64,000 nt of DNA from Micropterus salmoides (Eukaryota > Chordata > Actinopteri > Centrarchiformes > Centrarchidae): NCBI RefSeq assembly GCF_014851395.1, contig NW_024041262.1, positions 631,377-695,376 of the forward strand. The letters are read 5' to 3'. Shown in pieces: positions 1 to 12,125 of the stretch. A program made the position numbers and the translations under genes. Within the stretch, counting starts at the first letter, position 1; each line of letters begins with the position of its first letter. The notes below the pieces were generated by a model. That model worked only from the letters and a program-made list of their open reading frames with translations, did not search any database and had not been told where the DNA came from.

Positions 1-573
1 AGTAACTTTAATGTTCGTGTCATCTGCTGCAGCGGCAGTGTCACCAGGAGCGGCAGCAGCTTTAGCTGCAGGCTTATGAAAACACTAAAGAGTGTAGTTT
101 GAGTTTGCTTCACATTAGTTAATTTAAAACGTGCGGCGAGTGACCGCCACGCAGCCGTGTTGGCCACGGAAGCCACAAACGTCAGTTCAGTGCTTCGCAA
201 CACAAACGTGGGGGAATTTATGAATGAACATGTGAAAGTTCTGTCACAAAACGATGTTGTTACATATCATCTCGCTGTTTTTGACGATTCCTAGTGGGTA
301 TACGGTGTATACCTGCGTATCACGTAGACTACACCACTGATCTGCGGTCTACAAGTTGGTCTTGATTTAAGAGATCAATTACTTCTGTCTCTGCCCACAT
401 ACCTAAAATAACACATTACAAGAATATAAACAGTCAATGCACAAAACAACAGATTACAAGGAAAACACAATCAATACACAGAAAAAAATACACATAATAA
501 AGCAGCAAATAAAAAAATAAAATACACAATCATACACAGAGCAACAAATTTTAAAGAAAGAATGTATGATACA
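1..573. other. No gene seen; possible LINE 3' tail at its end
   Basis: No convincing coding frame or RNA gene. From about 410 to 560 the strand is rich in A and CA. Lying just beyond the stop of the minus-strand LINE frame, it may be that element's 3' untranslated tail. The first 300 bases look unique. Confidence 0.5.
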
Positions 574-1600
574 CTCTATTTTCTAAAATAAACAGTTATG
601 ATGTATTGCTGTACTTGTTTGTTAAAACTAATATTATTTTGAGTTTTAACTATATGACCTGGAAGGGAGTTCATTTCAACCATAGCTCTGTACAACACTG
701 TGCGTTGTTTGAGTTTGTTTTGGATTTTGTAATACTATATTTACCAATTGTGGCATGCTTTATGGTGTATTAGAACGCAGAGTAAGTTGCCTATATAGAC
801 AGTCTGGAGTTTTCCATACGTTCATTTTGTTTATAAAGCCTAGACATGATATTTTTAACCTCTCATCAACCTTCAACCAGAAGAGTTTGCTGTGCATTTT
901 GTTAACATTAGCCATTATTATACACTTATTGTATACATTATTATACAAGGGCTAGTCAAGCAGCTCTTCTCTGAACACACTGTAGTTTCTCTAAGTTCAT
1001 CTTTGTAGTTCCTGACCAAACCACAGAACAATAATCTGCACTAGGTTCTGCAAAACTTGTTTGGTTAGATATGGTGTTAAAAACGATGTGAACACCTCTA
1101 AACTACAGATATATTTCTCCCCATCTTTTCATCTATATGTCTTGACCATGACAGATTAAAGTCTAAAGTTACTCCAAGAAGCTTTGTTTCCTGTACCTGC
1201 AGCAACATTGTTTAGCACCAAAGCCAACCTGGGCCTTGTATTTAATGAGCGTTTAGATCCAAATAAAATGCTTTTGGTCTTGGTTATATTCAGGACAAGG
1301 TTTTTTTTCAGTAATCCAATTAAATACCATCTGCAACTCAGTGTTGAGAGCTGCAGTGATTTCTTCAACAGCTGGTGCAGGCATATAAAGTGTTACATCA
1401 TCCGCATACGTAGACACAGAAGCTCTTTTACAGACCAGTGGGAGATCATTTGTAAAGACAGAAAAAAGCAGTGGTCCTAGTGATGACCCTTGTGGGATTC
1501 GACATGTTATAAGCCTTACCTTTTGAGAGGCTTCCATTGAAATACAACTCAAACCTCCCTTCTGTTTGTGTTGGACAAAGTGGTCATGTTTTCACATTTT
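574..1600 (-). mobile_element. 5'-truncated jockey/Rex-like LINE, reverse transcriptase C-terminal half
   Basis: Reading the minus strand downward gives the second half of a non-LTR retrotransposon ORF2. RIPQGSSLGPLLF (RT motif 4) and TYADDVTLY (catalytic YADD) lie near 1520-1400. LNITKTKSILFG follows in another frame near 1300, then RHIDEKMGR near 1120 and NVNKMHSKLFWLKVDERL near 900. The segment ends with KQRTVLYRAMVEMNSLP near 700 and a stop near 578. The YADD residues are intact, but several frameshifts and stops break the frame. The endonuclease and the first RT motifs are missing, so this is a dead 5'-truncated copy. Motif order and wording match fish LINEs usually annotated as jockey-type; the exact clade is inferred. 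Confidence 0.88.
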
Positions 1601-2230
1601 ACAACTAAGCTGACAAAAAACTATATCGACATCTGTGAAGCTCCACAACTCAGCTTTGTCTCATTCATTTTCTTGCTATGACAGTGTCTTTTTAATAATG
1701 TTTATTAATTAATGCTGTCTGCCCTCCTGTCCGCCTGAATATTATTTTATTCACTCGCCATGAAACCGTCCTGTTTTCACAAGCCCAGGTCCTTCCTCAG
1801 TGAGGGCTGCTGTACCAACACAGCCATCGATAAGTTAGTCTGACGTCGACTATAAATCAGCCTCGACAAAAGCAGCCGGAGGAATCTTTCCAGTTACCTG
1901 CACACACACACCACTCTGGTCATATAATCATTAAGTAATAACTTTACATTGGAAATATACTATTATAATATATTATGCAGTGTAAAATAGCCTGTTTACA
2001 GGATAATACAGTCATGAAATTAAACACTCCCATCCTAAAAAGACGCTAATTCTCCATTTGCTTTAATTATGAAGAAATTAGCAAGCTGCCTACGCAGAAG
2101 AACAGGAGAAGAAAGATGGAAAATCAGTGAAAAGGGTGCAGTACAAGTCTCCAAGGAGGAAACAAGCACAATATATATTTTTACACTGTGACTAACTAAA
2201 CGTTAGCCTGCACAAACTACTTTTACTCTG

Positions 2231-2270
2231 CATCATCTTCATCATCATAATCATAATCATCATCATCATT
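2231..2270. repeat. CAT/ATC microsatellite (imperfect)
   Basis: Imperfect trinucleotide repeat of CAT with TTC and AAT interruptions. It produces the Asp-rich translation on the minus strand, so that frame is not a gene. Confidence 0.85.
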
Positions 2271-2409
2271 ATGAACATGAGAGCAGCTGCAACTTTGCAA
2301 GCTTACTGACATTCCCCCGACAACATTCTCCTGCTTTGAATATCTGTGTTTATGTGTGTGGCAGTGACCCAGTGCCTGTGAGTGAGTTATACACAAGTGT
2401 ATGAGATAG

Positions 2410-2412
<3 letters not shown>

Positions 2413-2466
<54 letters not shown>
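2413..2466. repeat. (CA)n microsatellite
   Basis: About 26 CA units with one AA interruption near 2461. It generates alternating Val-Cys frames that should not be called genes. Confidence 0.97.
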
Positions 2467-2467
<1 letters not shown>

Positions 2468-3844
2468 CTCTGACAAAGAGGCAACGGAATCTAATTTAAC
2501 ACTCGGCTGAGCAGAGATTGGCCAACACTCCCACTCCCTCATCGGCCAAGCGGGGAAACTCCACGACCCAACCCCTGTGTGTGAGAGTGTGTGTGTGTGT
2601 GTGATAATAGCTATAGAACAAGAAAGCTAGCAAGTGAGAGGGAGAGAAAAAGAGAGAGAGAGCTTGAAATCATGAGTAGAGCACTGAGGCTGGTGGAGAA
2701 GAGGGACTGTTTAGGATTCAGAGTGTGTTGCAGGTCCGCTGACTGCCAGCTCCCTCTAGGCCTGCTACATGATATTCACTAACCCCTGTAACAATGGCAA
2801 ACATATGTAAATCTGCCTGTGTGCCTGATTCAATCAGACGGCAGCACAAAGCCACCGACAGCACCGGCAGACCCGGCGGAAGACAGGTTCAGGGCAGACA
2901 CACTCAAAAATGGAGGAAAGCTCAATAAAAGCCAGGTATTATTTTGTAATTATTTAAAGAGGTGGTATTATCAGGTTGAAAATCTTAGTTAGGGGTTCGA
3001 CCAGAACAGGTTTACATGGTTTAATTTCCCCAAAACACCTACTGCACATTGCTACAGCTCCTCTTTTCACCCTGTGTGAAGGCTTTGTTTTAAGTATGGA
3101 GTGATACATCTTGCCTCTTCATGATCTTTGTAGGGAGTTGCACATGCGCAGTTCCTTGTTAAGGACTGCTAGCCAATCAGAAGCAGAGAAGGGCCGGTCA
3201 GTGAGAAGCCGGTAAACACGGCTTCGGTTAAGCTATATATCCCCTTACCAGCTTAGCAACATGGACTGGAGCAAGAGTTTCAGAGTGGTGAGTTATTAAT
3301 CTGTAACAAATGCATCTTTCATCCATGAAGTTTTAACTGAGCTCTGTCTCTACATCACAGTAACAACTTTATGTTCACTAGCTGCCTGGAGGGTAGCTAG
3401 TGTTTGGAAGGGAGAGGAGGTGTGTGCTGCAGCTCAGTGTTTTTCTACCGGTGTTTTTGAGGGCGTGTCGGAGTAGCCGCTTGGTGAGCTTTATATGAGG
3501 CTCATTTAGCTTTCATCCATGTGCCGTCACAGGGAGAGGGAAAAAGCCAAAAAGCATAATCCCACCTCTAATATTTTTCTGTAAAAAAAAATCAAGCTAT
3601 TTCTAATAGAAATCAAATAAATTTCACTAGTTATTTTAAAAACATCTTAAATGAAAGTGTAATTTTCCTTTGTTCAGCAAATATGCCTTGTAGATTTTTC
3701 ACCTATAAAGCAACTAAGTGATGTAAAGGAATTGTGATTTTGTTTTAACTTACATACCTCTATATATTATATATGTTTTAGAAACTAGTATTTGTTTTAA
3801 ATGCAACATCATCTTTACTGTCTGTACCTCTGTGTGTATATTGT

Positions 3845-4184
3845 GTAGGCTGCCTCCCTCCCCTCTCTCTCTCTCCTTTCATCCCTCTCTCTCTTTCTCT
3901 CTGTTCCTCTCTCTCTCCCTCTCGCTCTCTCTCTCCTTCACCCCCAACAGGTCGAGGCAGATGGCCGCCCACCCTGAGCCATGGTTCTGCTCGAGGTTTC
4001 TGCCTCTTAAAAGGAAGTTTTTCCTTGCCTCTGTCGCCTAGTGCTTGCTCTTGGTGGGAATTGTTGGGCTTCTGTAAATAGCATCATAGAGTACGGTCTA
4101 GACCTGCTCTTTTATGAAAAGCACTGTGAGATAACTGCTGTTGTGATTTGGTGCTATATAAATAAAATTGAATTGAACTGAATT
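3845..4184 (+). mobile_element. GAATT-tailed dispersed teleost repeat, copy 1
   Basis: A CT-rich stretch (about 3850-3937) leads into a core beginning GGTCGAGGCAGATGGCC. Downstream come a variable segment and an end reading GCTATATAAATAAAATTG followed by GAATT-like 5-mers. The same order recurs at 7210-7580 on the same strand. The core translates as RSRQMAAHPEPW and similar text, a frame often mispredicted as protein in fish genomes. The AT-rich short-unit tail is what L2/CR1-type LINE 3' ends look like, so I infer this is a LINE-derived 3' end or a SINE using one. Confidence 0.8.
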
Positions 4185-6118
4185 AACTTTATATATTAGT
4201 ATATAAGTGTATCTTGAGCAGAGACAATGGGAGCTGGATAACTATTAGCAATCTACAGCTTCTCTTTGGAACTCAAACAAATATCATCAGCCCTTATGAG
4301 CCTCCACTCTTATCTCTGTAATGACTGGCCTCCTTCTGTTTGAATGTATGTGAGTGTGCTCAGGTAAATTGAAATGCTACATGCTATTTGTTTGCATTTG
4401 GATCAAAATTTTTTCTCTCTCTTTCTCTGTCTGTGTCTGAGCTTTAATAAGTGAAAAAGCCCCAGGGGTATTAGACCATAGTATTGCTTTCCGGATAGCA
4501 TCAGCTGACCTGCTGCACCCCCCCCCCCCCCCCCCCCCAACACACACACGCACACACGCACACACACACACACACACACACATGCATGCTGTATTGACTA
4601 TCAGCCATGGCCACTGAAAACCATTAGGTTAAATGATTCTAACCTGGCAATAGAGATAGGCTGTGGCCAGCTCAATAAAATGAGAGTGCCTTGGACAGGG
4701 GCAGGGGCCTGTATCAATAGTGGACAATTGAAGCTGTGCTGATACAGTTGAATAAGAGAACAAGGGGAGAAATTGAGCTCTCTGAATTCCAACCATTCAA
4801 TCAAAGGTGGATGAGGACAAGAAACAGCTAATATGTGTTTTCACTAGGTAGGAATGAGTGAGAAAAATTGTGCTGCAGCAATGTCTCACAAAGATATGAA
4901 TATAAATATTCAGCAGTTGAAATAATCCCTTATACTATTATTTGTTATATTGCATTTTGTTCAGTAAAGCTTGTATTGGTCAATCTATCAAAATTTTTTC
5001 TTTACTTGATACATGTATGAAGATTTTAAGTCAATTTATTTGAAAGAATTCCATTACAACTTTGACAAAATAATCTTAATTCCAGGTTCACTTACTAGCT
5101 TTTTCTAGGGCTTTCATCTGCATCTCACTGTCTTAAAAAAAGATGGAGTTTGACCTGTTGCCACAGTTGCCCTAATTGCACAGGAAAACTGTGTGCAGTC
5201 AAATATAGTAAGTGCAGTAGGTCAAAGATGAATCAGAAAGTACATCTGTAAACTGTGGTGGATGTTTACCACAGGTAGTTTGGGTAGTAATTATACAGTT
5301 CCAAATAAGTTTGACTAACCTGAAGGTTTGCTGCAAACCTGTCTGATTGTCTGAGTGCTCATGTTTCTTGTCAGGCTTTTTTTTGGTAATGTCCCCATAT
5401 CTCGACATGAGGTGAGTAAACTGTTATTACTCTTGTTAGAAATGAGAGACAATATTCTAACAATAAGTTCCAAGTTGTAATTTACCAAAATTATCCTTTA
5501 ATAGAGGTGATAATTCATTTTCATAATTCATAACTCATATATTACTGAAATAAACTTAAACTCATATTTTGTCACTATGTGCTACTGGCCCAAGAGGATA
5601 TTTCAATGGAAAGGTGTATAGCTGCTGAAGGTGATGGCCTATACTGTAGGCCTCTTCAGTAGCCCTTCCCTTTAACAGAGAGAGAACCCTGCTAAATGTT
5701 TGATGATTTAAGACCGTTTCAGTGTAAAAGGAACCAGAGCAGAGTGATAACAACACTACATTATTCATAGGCACCCTTTATCACTGCACACTTTCTGTCT
5801 GAGGTAGAGAGAGACAGGGAGACAGAGGAAGAGAGGCATAAGAGATAGGACAGAGAGAGACTGATGGAGAGTGAAAGAGACAGAGAGACAAAGAGCTTGG
5901 GAGGCCAAAGAGACTGACAGAGACAACATTCCACTTTGACTTACAAATGAACAATCAATGTACAAATCAAAATGCATCAATATCACTGATGCTAAACCAA
6001 ACTAAACTCTTGAAGCACCAAAAATCTCGTGTTGTAATCCAGCCTTAAAAAATGTACACTGAAGATCAAAGCACTTGGTTTTGGAGGACTGTTCTATCAC
6101 TTAAAATATATCAGCAGG
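4185..6118. other. No gene seen; simple repeats and unique DNA
   Basis: Nothing coding is supported. A poly-C run joined to a CA tract lies at 4518-4582 and a GA-rich purine stretch at about 5800-5915. The remainder is AT-rich unique-looking sequence. Confidence 0.5.
4518..4582. repeat. Poly-C run of about 21 followed by (CA)n
   Basis: A homopolymer C run (4518-4538) abuts a CA tract interrupted by ACG units. The complementary strand would be a G-run next to GT repeats. Confidence 0.95.
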
Positions 6119-6505
6119 CAGTGTTGGGCAAGCTACTTGGAAAATGTAGTGAGCTAAGCTACTAGCTACTCTACATTAATTGAAGCTTAACTACGCAGAA
6201 GCTACCTCCAGTGAAATGCAATCTAAACTACAGCAACGTGGCAAAAGTAGCTTAGTTACATCTAAGCCACTTTAAATTTTTTAATATTTTATAATTAGTC
6301 AAATCAAACAGTGTGTGTGTGTGAGAGAGAGTTAAATCAGACACAGAAACTCTCCTACTTACTGCCATATCATCGCAGCAAAATGTATTTCCTCATGCAA
6401 CAAATGGAGAACCCTTGTTGTTTGTATAAAGTTACTTAATTATCACATTATTAATCAATTATATATTTTTATTGTTGCTCTGGCAACATTGTAACTTAAA
6501 CAACC

Positions 6506-6536
<31 letters not shown>

Positions 6537-6939
6537 TCATGGTTTCTGCCATTACATATCAAAGTTTCCTCCTCACTAGAGGGAGAGCTGTCCAGGCTGG
6601 ACCCTGATCCTTCTATTCTATCACAATGGAAAGTGAACTCGGCGTGTCTTTGTTCCCCTGCAGCAAAGTCACTGACATCAGCCCAAGGATCGGTACGTGA
6701 TGTCACTGTCACACGGAAGCGCTACTGCCAGCTACACATACAGGTCCGTGTGGCGTCACTCACTGATCTTTGGGGAAATGTAGCGTGTGTGGAAGCTACC
6801 GCGCTACTTGGTCAATTAAACAGCTTCGTTGCTGAAAAGCTATTTGATTCAGAAAATAGCGAAGCTACCACCAAGCTACTGAGAAATGTAGTTAAACTAG
6901 TAACAGCGCTACTTGTAGCGTCGCTACTGCCCAACACTG
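6119..6939. mobile_element. Non-autonomous hAT-type DNA transposon
   Basis: The left end CAGTGTTGGGCAAGCTACTT is mirrored at the right end by GCTACTGCCCAACACTG. The flanks are TCAGCAGG (6111-6118) and TCAGATGG (6940-6947), an 8-bp target duplication matching at 6 of 8 positions, the length expected for hAT. Subterminal segments repeat the GCTAC word many times on both sides. At 821 bp no transposase domain is visible; the one long frame (6633-6989) reads across the right terminus and looks incidental. The interior includes a GA tract at about 6508-6536. The element is old, judging by the decayed duplication. Confidence 0.85.
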
Positions 6940-7209
6940 TCAGATGGAATATGAAAAGTAAAGTAGATAATATTATAATATTTACATAATTGTGACCCAA
7001 AATGCTATCAAAAAGTAAATTCTTCATTACCAAGGGATTCTGCATGATGTTCTTGACTACATGGAACAGATGCTTAAGAACTATTTCACAATCACTAGTG
7101 GCTTCACCTTTCTTTGGCGAGAGCTCTGTTCACCTTAAGATCAATTGAATGATTATGTATAATGTGAAATATGCCACTTGCAAGAATGAATTACCACCAA
7201 CTATACAGT

Positions 7210-7275
7210 TCTCCCCTCTCTCTTTTCTTCCATCCCCCTCCCTATTTCTCTCTGTTCCTCTCTTGCCCTCTCTCC

Positions 7276-7328
<53 letters not shown>

Positions 7329-7580
7329 TCTCTCCCTCACCCCAACCGGTCGAGGCAGATGGCCGCCCACCCTGAGCCATGGTTCTGCTCGAGGTTTCTG
7401 CCTCTTAAAAGGAAGTTTTTCCTTGCCTCTGTCGCCTAGTGCTTGCTCTTCGTGGGAACTGTTGGGTTTCTGTAAATAACATCACAGAGTATGATCTAGA
7501 CCTGCCTTATGAAAAGGGCTCAGAGATAACTTGTTTTTTTTGGCGCTATATAAATAAAATTGAATTGAAGTGAATTGAAG
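7210..7580 (+). mobile_element. GAATT-tailed dispersed teleost repeat, copy 2
   Basis: Second copy of the repeat at 3845-4184, again with a long CT tract (about 7260-7336) directly upstream and a GAATT-type tail. The core GGTCGAGGCAG through GTGCTTGCTCTT is identical to copy 1 over about 103 bp. The segment between core and tail differs at many positions and has small indels. Overlapping frames spanning the CT tract are translation artefacts. Confidence 0.8.
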
Positions 7581-7837
7581 TTTAGTGGCTGCAACATTCC
7601 AGCTCTAAAAATCCTACAATATTTATTGCAGTTTTCTAAGATATTGCAATATCTTTGCTGGTTGTGAAATGTTGCTGTCCTAAATGAGCTCATTGTGTGA
7701 AGAAAACTCAAATGCTGCCTTTTTCTGATTCTTCTTCTCTGTGATTTTACTGACAGACTACAAACCATGTTAAAGTTGTATTCTACCACCTTCTGTACAG
7801 AGTGTGTTGTTGTCTGCTTCTGAAGTTAACACACTCA

Positions 7838-8419
7838 GGGTCCGATTTACTAACATCCTGAATAAAGAGAACTAAATTGCGTGTGCATTCTAAAATATTG
7901 CACTAGAATTTTAGTAACTGTTATGGGTGATTTACTAAGAATTATTGCGCAGATGGCAACAGGAGCAAACACAATGGAGGTGGGAGTATTTAAATGAGGT
8001 TTTTGCATGTTTTAATAATTGTATTTCTATATATTTGATATAGAGTAATATTATCTAATATTGTTGATTTCTCTATGTTTTCTTTCATTACGGCTGTGTC
8101 TCCTTCTCGCTAAAATAACAGCAGCCATCTCTGCAACACTTGGTGGTTTGCACCTTCCTTTCAAACGTATTAAATACAGAGGCTGTTGCACTCACATGAA
8201 ATTGCGTTTAGGCTTGGTACATCACATTGCGTGTAGTAAATAAATGTATTTGCATGTTACGCCCAAATTGCATATTCATTAAGGCAAAAGTACTAAATGA
8301 ACAACAGGTGCTATCTTGCGCTTTTGAAAAACGTCACTCTGCGTGCACACTGTAGATGAGCTTACGTGCAAAAGTTTGCACACGTTTTTACTCACGCAAA
8401 CCTTTAGTAAATCAGGCCC
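7838..8419 (+). mobile_element. MITE with ATTTACTAA termini, copy 1
   Basis: The left end GGGTCCGATTTACTAA is mirrored on the right by TTTAGTAAATCAGGCCC. Flanking trinucleotides are TCA (7835-7837) and TTA (8420-8422), compatible with a decayed 3-bp duplication of PIF/Harbinger type, though this is weak. No transposase frame. About 400 bp of the right half recurs at 41468-41928 in the same orientation, confirming a dispersed family. Superfamily assignment is tentative. Confidence 0.7.
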
Positions 8420-8529
8420 TTAGAGTACTGAGCAGCAGTTAATAAATAAGTTAGTTGAGTTGGTCTTAACTTAATTGGAGTTGGTGTGTGTTGGCTTAAA
8501 AAGGCATGTTGGGCCGCTCAGGCAGTGTT

Positions 8530-8710
8530 TTTCTAACCGCAGTTTTTTTGTAACTGGACGTTGCATATTTATTGTTGCTAACCGTAGCTTACTGGACCAT
8601 GCCCTAAATGTGGAAAACCGACCCAAAGGGGTACCCATGATGACCAAGCGTCGATATGTGACTTGTCGGGCGCGAGAACATGTTGCAATGGCACATGCTC
8701 CGTATTTTCC
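8530..8710 (+). repeat. Dispersed repeat related to 22130-22280
   Basis: Shared words in the same order as at 22130-22280: GGAC then TTGCATATTTAT, CCAAAGGG, TGACCAAGC followed by an ATATGTGA word, and GAACATGTT or a close variant. The spacer between the words differs, and this copy lacks the 46-bp palindrome seen in the other. No coding content. Confidence 0.55.
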
Positions 8711-9435
8711 CCAGAATAATACCCGATGATAGTGTGAATCGGGTCAGGATTGGACTGTAAAGAACGGAAAGTCTAACACCGTGGCGGCCAACAAATCCAG
8801 GTTAAGCTTGTTAGTAGTGCATTGTGTAAATCTGTAATTATCTTAATAATGTTATTGTTGTAATTCTCTATTTAGTATATTATGAACTGTTCTTTTATGT
8901 GTAATTTGATTAGGATATAAAGGTACAACTGTATATTAGGTCCACTGTAATAAAACCAGCCAAGACACAAGGGCAACATTCCAAGAAAAACCCTAGAATT
9001 TCCAAGATTAAAGTGGTAAATTTAATGGGAAAAAATATCACAAATCTACAAGTAAAAAACTTGAATATTGTTTGAAATTATAGTCATTAATTTATGAGCG
9101 AAACTCTCTGACAATAGTATGTTTTGTCAACCACATCGCTTCATTTTGCAAGGCTGCCACATCACACACATACGCACCTCTGCCGTGCATTATGCATGCG
9201 GTGGAAAATTATATTAAAGCCTACAGTACTTCTCAATTGGATGTAGCAATGAAGAAATACTTGTGATTTCAGCCCACATAACAACATTATCATACATTGG
9301 GACTTAAGAGACTTTGCCGTGAATTGGACATATTCAAAAGAAAACTAGAGTGATGTGGGTTTTTCTCCTAGCAGGTTGGACATATCACATTGAAGATGCC
9401 ATGTTGTAAAACGTGAGTTTTCGATTCATGGCGTG
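8711..9435. other. No gene seen
   Basis: AT-rich unique-looking sequence with no supported frame or structure; it ends at the target duplication of the hAT element that starts at 9436. Confidence 0.5.
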
Positions 9436-10124
9436 CAGGGACGTGCACAGGAATTTTGAAGGGCAGTTGCTCTGACCTGAAAAAAGGCACTAAACACAGT
9501 ATCCAAAATGTATTAACAATATAAATGTCACCAAAATACATATGAGAAAAAGAGTTCCTTATATTATTGTTTATTGTTTTTTTAATCATTATTATTTTTT
9601 ATTTTTTTTCCTTTTTTTATTTTATTTGAAAATAAATAATCTAGATTGAATTGACAGATGGGGAAAACTCGCTTCTAATAAAATATTAAATAAAAAAACG
9701 CTTAGATTTCGGAAAAAAATACAATCCTTTTTTAACCTTTTGGCTTCCCGTACATTCAGTTGCGCTTCTAGCTCGTATTCACTTCTGTTGGTACGTATCA
9801 CGTATGGTAACTGGGCAAAACTACGCATGATTTGTTGTAGTATGATTGCATAAAGGAAGGAAACAGGAATTCCGGTAGGGAACAGAATCGACTGACGTGC
9901 AGGCAGCGCTGCAGCAGTGCAGCCACTTAAACAGAGTTTGCCCTTCCCCTACTGACTTTCACTTTCGGTGCCCGAATGGAAGTGAATGAGGCTTTGCGAT
10001 CGCGATTATTTTTTTATTTTATTTTATTTTCTCGGAAGGGCGAGTCGGAAGGGCAACTTGAGTCAGGAAAGGCAAACGGGCAGTTGCCCGGGCAACCAGA
10101 GCAACCCCCCTGTGCACGTCCCTG
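9436..10124. mobile_element. Non-autonomous hAT-type transposon with perfect 8-bp TSD
   Basis: The element begins CAGGGACGTGCACAGG and ends CCTGTGCACGTCCCTG, a perfect 16-bp terminal inverted repeat. A second inverted match (TTGCTCTG against CAGAGCAA) lies just inside. The 8-bp direct repeat ATGGCGTG flanks it exactly at 9428-9435 and 10125-10132. Length 689 bp. The interior is AT-rich with poly-T tracts (about 9590-9630 and 10010-10030) and has no recognisable transposase, so movement would have needed a full-length relative. The intact duplication suggests a fairly recent insertion. Confidence 0.95.
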
Positions 10125-10521
10125 ATGGCGTGTCTGTGGCATGGCAGCGAATTTCCACGCTTCGCAGTGATACAGGAAGTTGTTCTAACTTGACTGTACA
10201 TGATGAAATCTCTACTAAATTGTACACGTTTAATAAGAGTTCTGCCCTGAAGACGTGTACATGCCAAAACTCATCAATAGTTATAGCGCACCCTGCTGAA
10301 AGAAGCAGGCCCCACGTCACATTTGACCTATGTGTACTAAATTTCTGTGGTACGTGTATCATGTCCAGATGTACAAAATAGTCATTTTTGGCAATTTACA
10401 GGCTCTGTACTTAAACAGACTCCTCCTAGATTATTAGTCCGATCGACTTCAGATTGCGACTGTCTCTATCTCACTCAACTCAATTCAAAAAGTGTAAAAA
10501 TTTTGAGCATACTACATTATA
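10125..10521. other. No gene seen
   Basis: The frames running through this interval continue from inside the hAT element, so they are not host exons. No other structure noticed. Confidence 0.5.
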
Positions 10522-10742
10522 GTTGTAAATGCTCTGTATTTGTATAGCACCTTTCTAGTCTTTTCGACCACTCAAAGCGCTTTTACACTACATCTGCATT
10601 CACCATTCACTCACATGCATACACTGGCGGAACAGCCGCCAGGGGCAAATCGGGCTTCAGTATCTTGCACAAGGACACTTTGACACGCAACCAGGGGGAG
10701 CCAGGGATTGAACCGCTCTATCTCCTGAGCCACAACCGCCCC
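10522..10742 (-). mobile_element. tRNA-derived SINE (family A), copy 1
   Basis: On the minus strand the head reads GGGGCGGTTGTGGCTCAGG (tRNA-like with an A box), then a B-box-like TTCAATCCC, then CAAAGTGTCCTTG. The tail AAAGCGCTTTGAGTGGTCG ends in an AT-rich CTATACAAATA segment. Compared with the copy at 63903 the stretch between A and B boxes is about 25 bp shorter, which should impair pol III transcription. Same family at 23397-23632, 46897-47130 and 63903 to the window end. Confidence 0.85.
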
Positions 10743-12125
10743 TTAGTTAAAGTTAAAAAAAAGATTTTTAAAAATTAAAGGCAAATGTCCTTTTCCAGAA
10801 TAAGATTTCCATTTTGGAAAAAACACAAGCTTTCCTTTAGCTTTATGAACATATGAAGGAATTGAAAGTAAAATGCTATTAACTTTCTATTTATGAAGTT
10901 AACTTGGGAGAAGGGCAATGTCTCAACCACACCTCTAATATAATCAAGCCTATCTAAACCTGGTCTACCCAGTCTGCTCCGTTTGTCTCAGATTGCTCAA
11001 TGCACCCTCCCTTTTCCTTCCCTTTTGCGTTTGTGTGTGTGTGCAAAGCCTTCTCAGATGGGGATGCATCTTTATTTTCTTTACAGACTATAGAAAACAT
11101 TAAATAGGGCCTATATGTTTCCTGTATGGACACCGGTGAACTTTTTTGTATGTGATGAGTGCTTTTTGGACTTTTGCATTATAGGCCTACTTAATCTGAG
11201 GAGTTTTTGAGCGTGCACTCATAACCATAGCATACCTTGAAAACTCAGTGTTCACATAGGCTACTTAATGATCAGTCCCAAATGTCTGTAGATGAACATA
11301 GTGGCAAAGACTATACCTAGTTTGGTACCCATTACAACAAATAGGGTTAGTCTACAAAATTAGCGGTCTAACAGGTCGGTCTGGGATGGTCTGAATTATT
11401 GACTCCGCCCCTGCTTCCTACCTCATCCTTCCCTCTGTTCTTTCCCACATCCATTCATCCTCTCTTCCCTAATCTCCTCATCACCTTCCTATTCAATCGG
11501 GTGCACACCTCTGTCACATCTGATTCTAGGTAACATCTGGACACCCGTAAACTGCTTGGGTGGGAACACTCTAAGAAAACCCCACTACAATAAGTCTCCC
11601 TCCTGGTCTTTAGTACATCCTCCCAGACCAGCCTAATAGACTTCCACCCTCTTCCACAATCACCCTTACTCTTTACATCTATTCATCTGTCCTCAACATC
11701 CATACCTTCTGAATTTACATTGAACTTTAAAATGATATATTTTTATGTATATAAGAATGTAACTTCCAGTAAAATAATATTTTTTATTTCACAGTAAGTA
11801 TAAACTTTACTTAAGATGTCATATTTACATTACACACAACGCATATTATATAGAACAAGTCCATTACGCAGGGCACATTTTGTTGTTTAACCCCATTTAA
11901 AAAATCCTTTGGCTTGGCTATTATCAGTCATGTAATTTAACATATTCCATAGCCTGCCAATGCAAAAGTCATTGACCTTCATTGGGCTGCCACTTCATTT
12001 CTTCTGTTATTGCTAAAATTGGAGGGTATTAATGAATACCCAATATCAATATCAGTTAAAGAAATTACAAAGTAAAAGTACAGCAATTAAACATTAGAAT
12101 ATACAGTATATGATATGTAATGATA
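10743..12125. other. No gene seen
   Basis: Unique-looking sequence, pyrimidine-rich between 11420 and 11720 and AT-rich from 11720 to 12125. No coding frame of note. Confidence 0.5.

Larger units (their letters stand above)
1601..3844. other. No gene seen; unique-looking DNA with simple repeats
   Basis: No supported gene. The stretch holds a CAT-rich tract (2231-2270), a long CA tract (2413-2466), short GT and GA tracts (about 2585-2665), and otherwise unremarkable sequence. The short frames here mostly translate the simple repeats. Confidence 0.5.

Noticed and set aside
2223..2465. 80-codon minus-strand frame with Val-Cys and Asp runs
   Set aside because: It translates the CA and CAT microsatellites; no domain and no independent support.
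2413..2466. CRISPR-like or satellite array
   Set aside because: Repeats here are dinucleotide or trinucleotide microsatellites without spacers, and the genome is vertebrate.
6633..6989. 118-codon frame in the hAT element at 6119-6939
   Set aside because: It crosses the element's right terminus and resembles no transposase, so it is incidental.
7149..7479. Two overlapping frames of about 100 codons rich in Leu and Ser
   Set aside because: They read through the CT tract and the dispersed repeat core; the same ending appears at 3832-4041 because the repeat is shared.
10522..10742. Possible real tRNA gene (A and B boxes visible on the minus strand)
   Set aside because: Shortened A-to-B interval, no cloverleaf, and a SINE body and tail follow; the same applies to 23397, 46897, 48149, 40136 and 63903.
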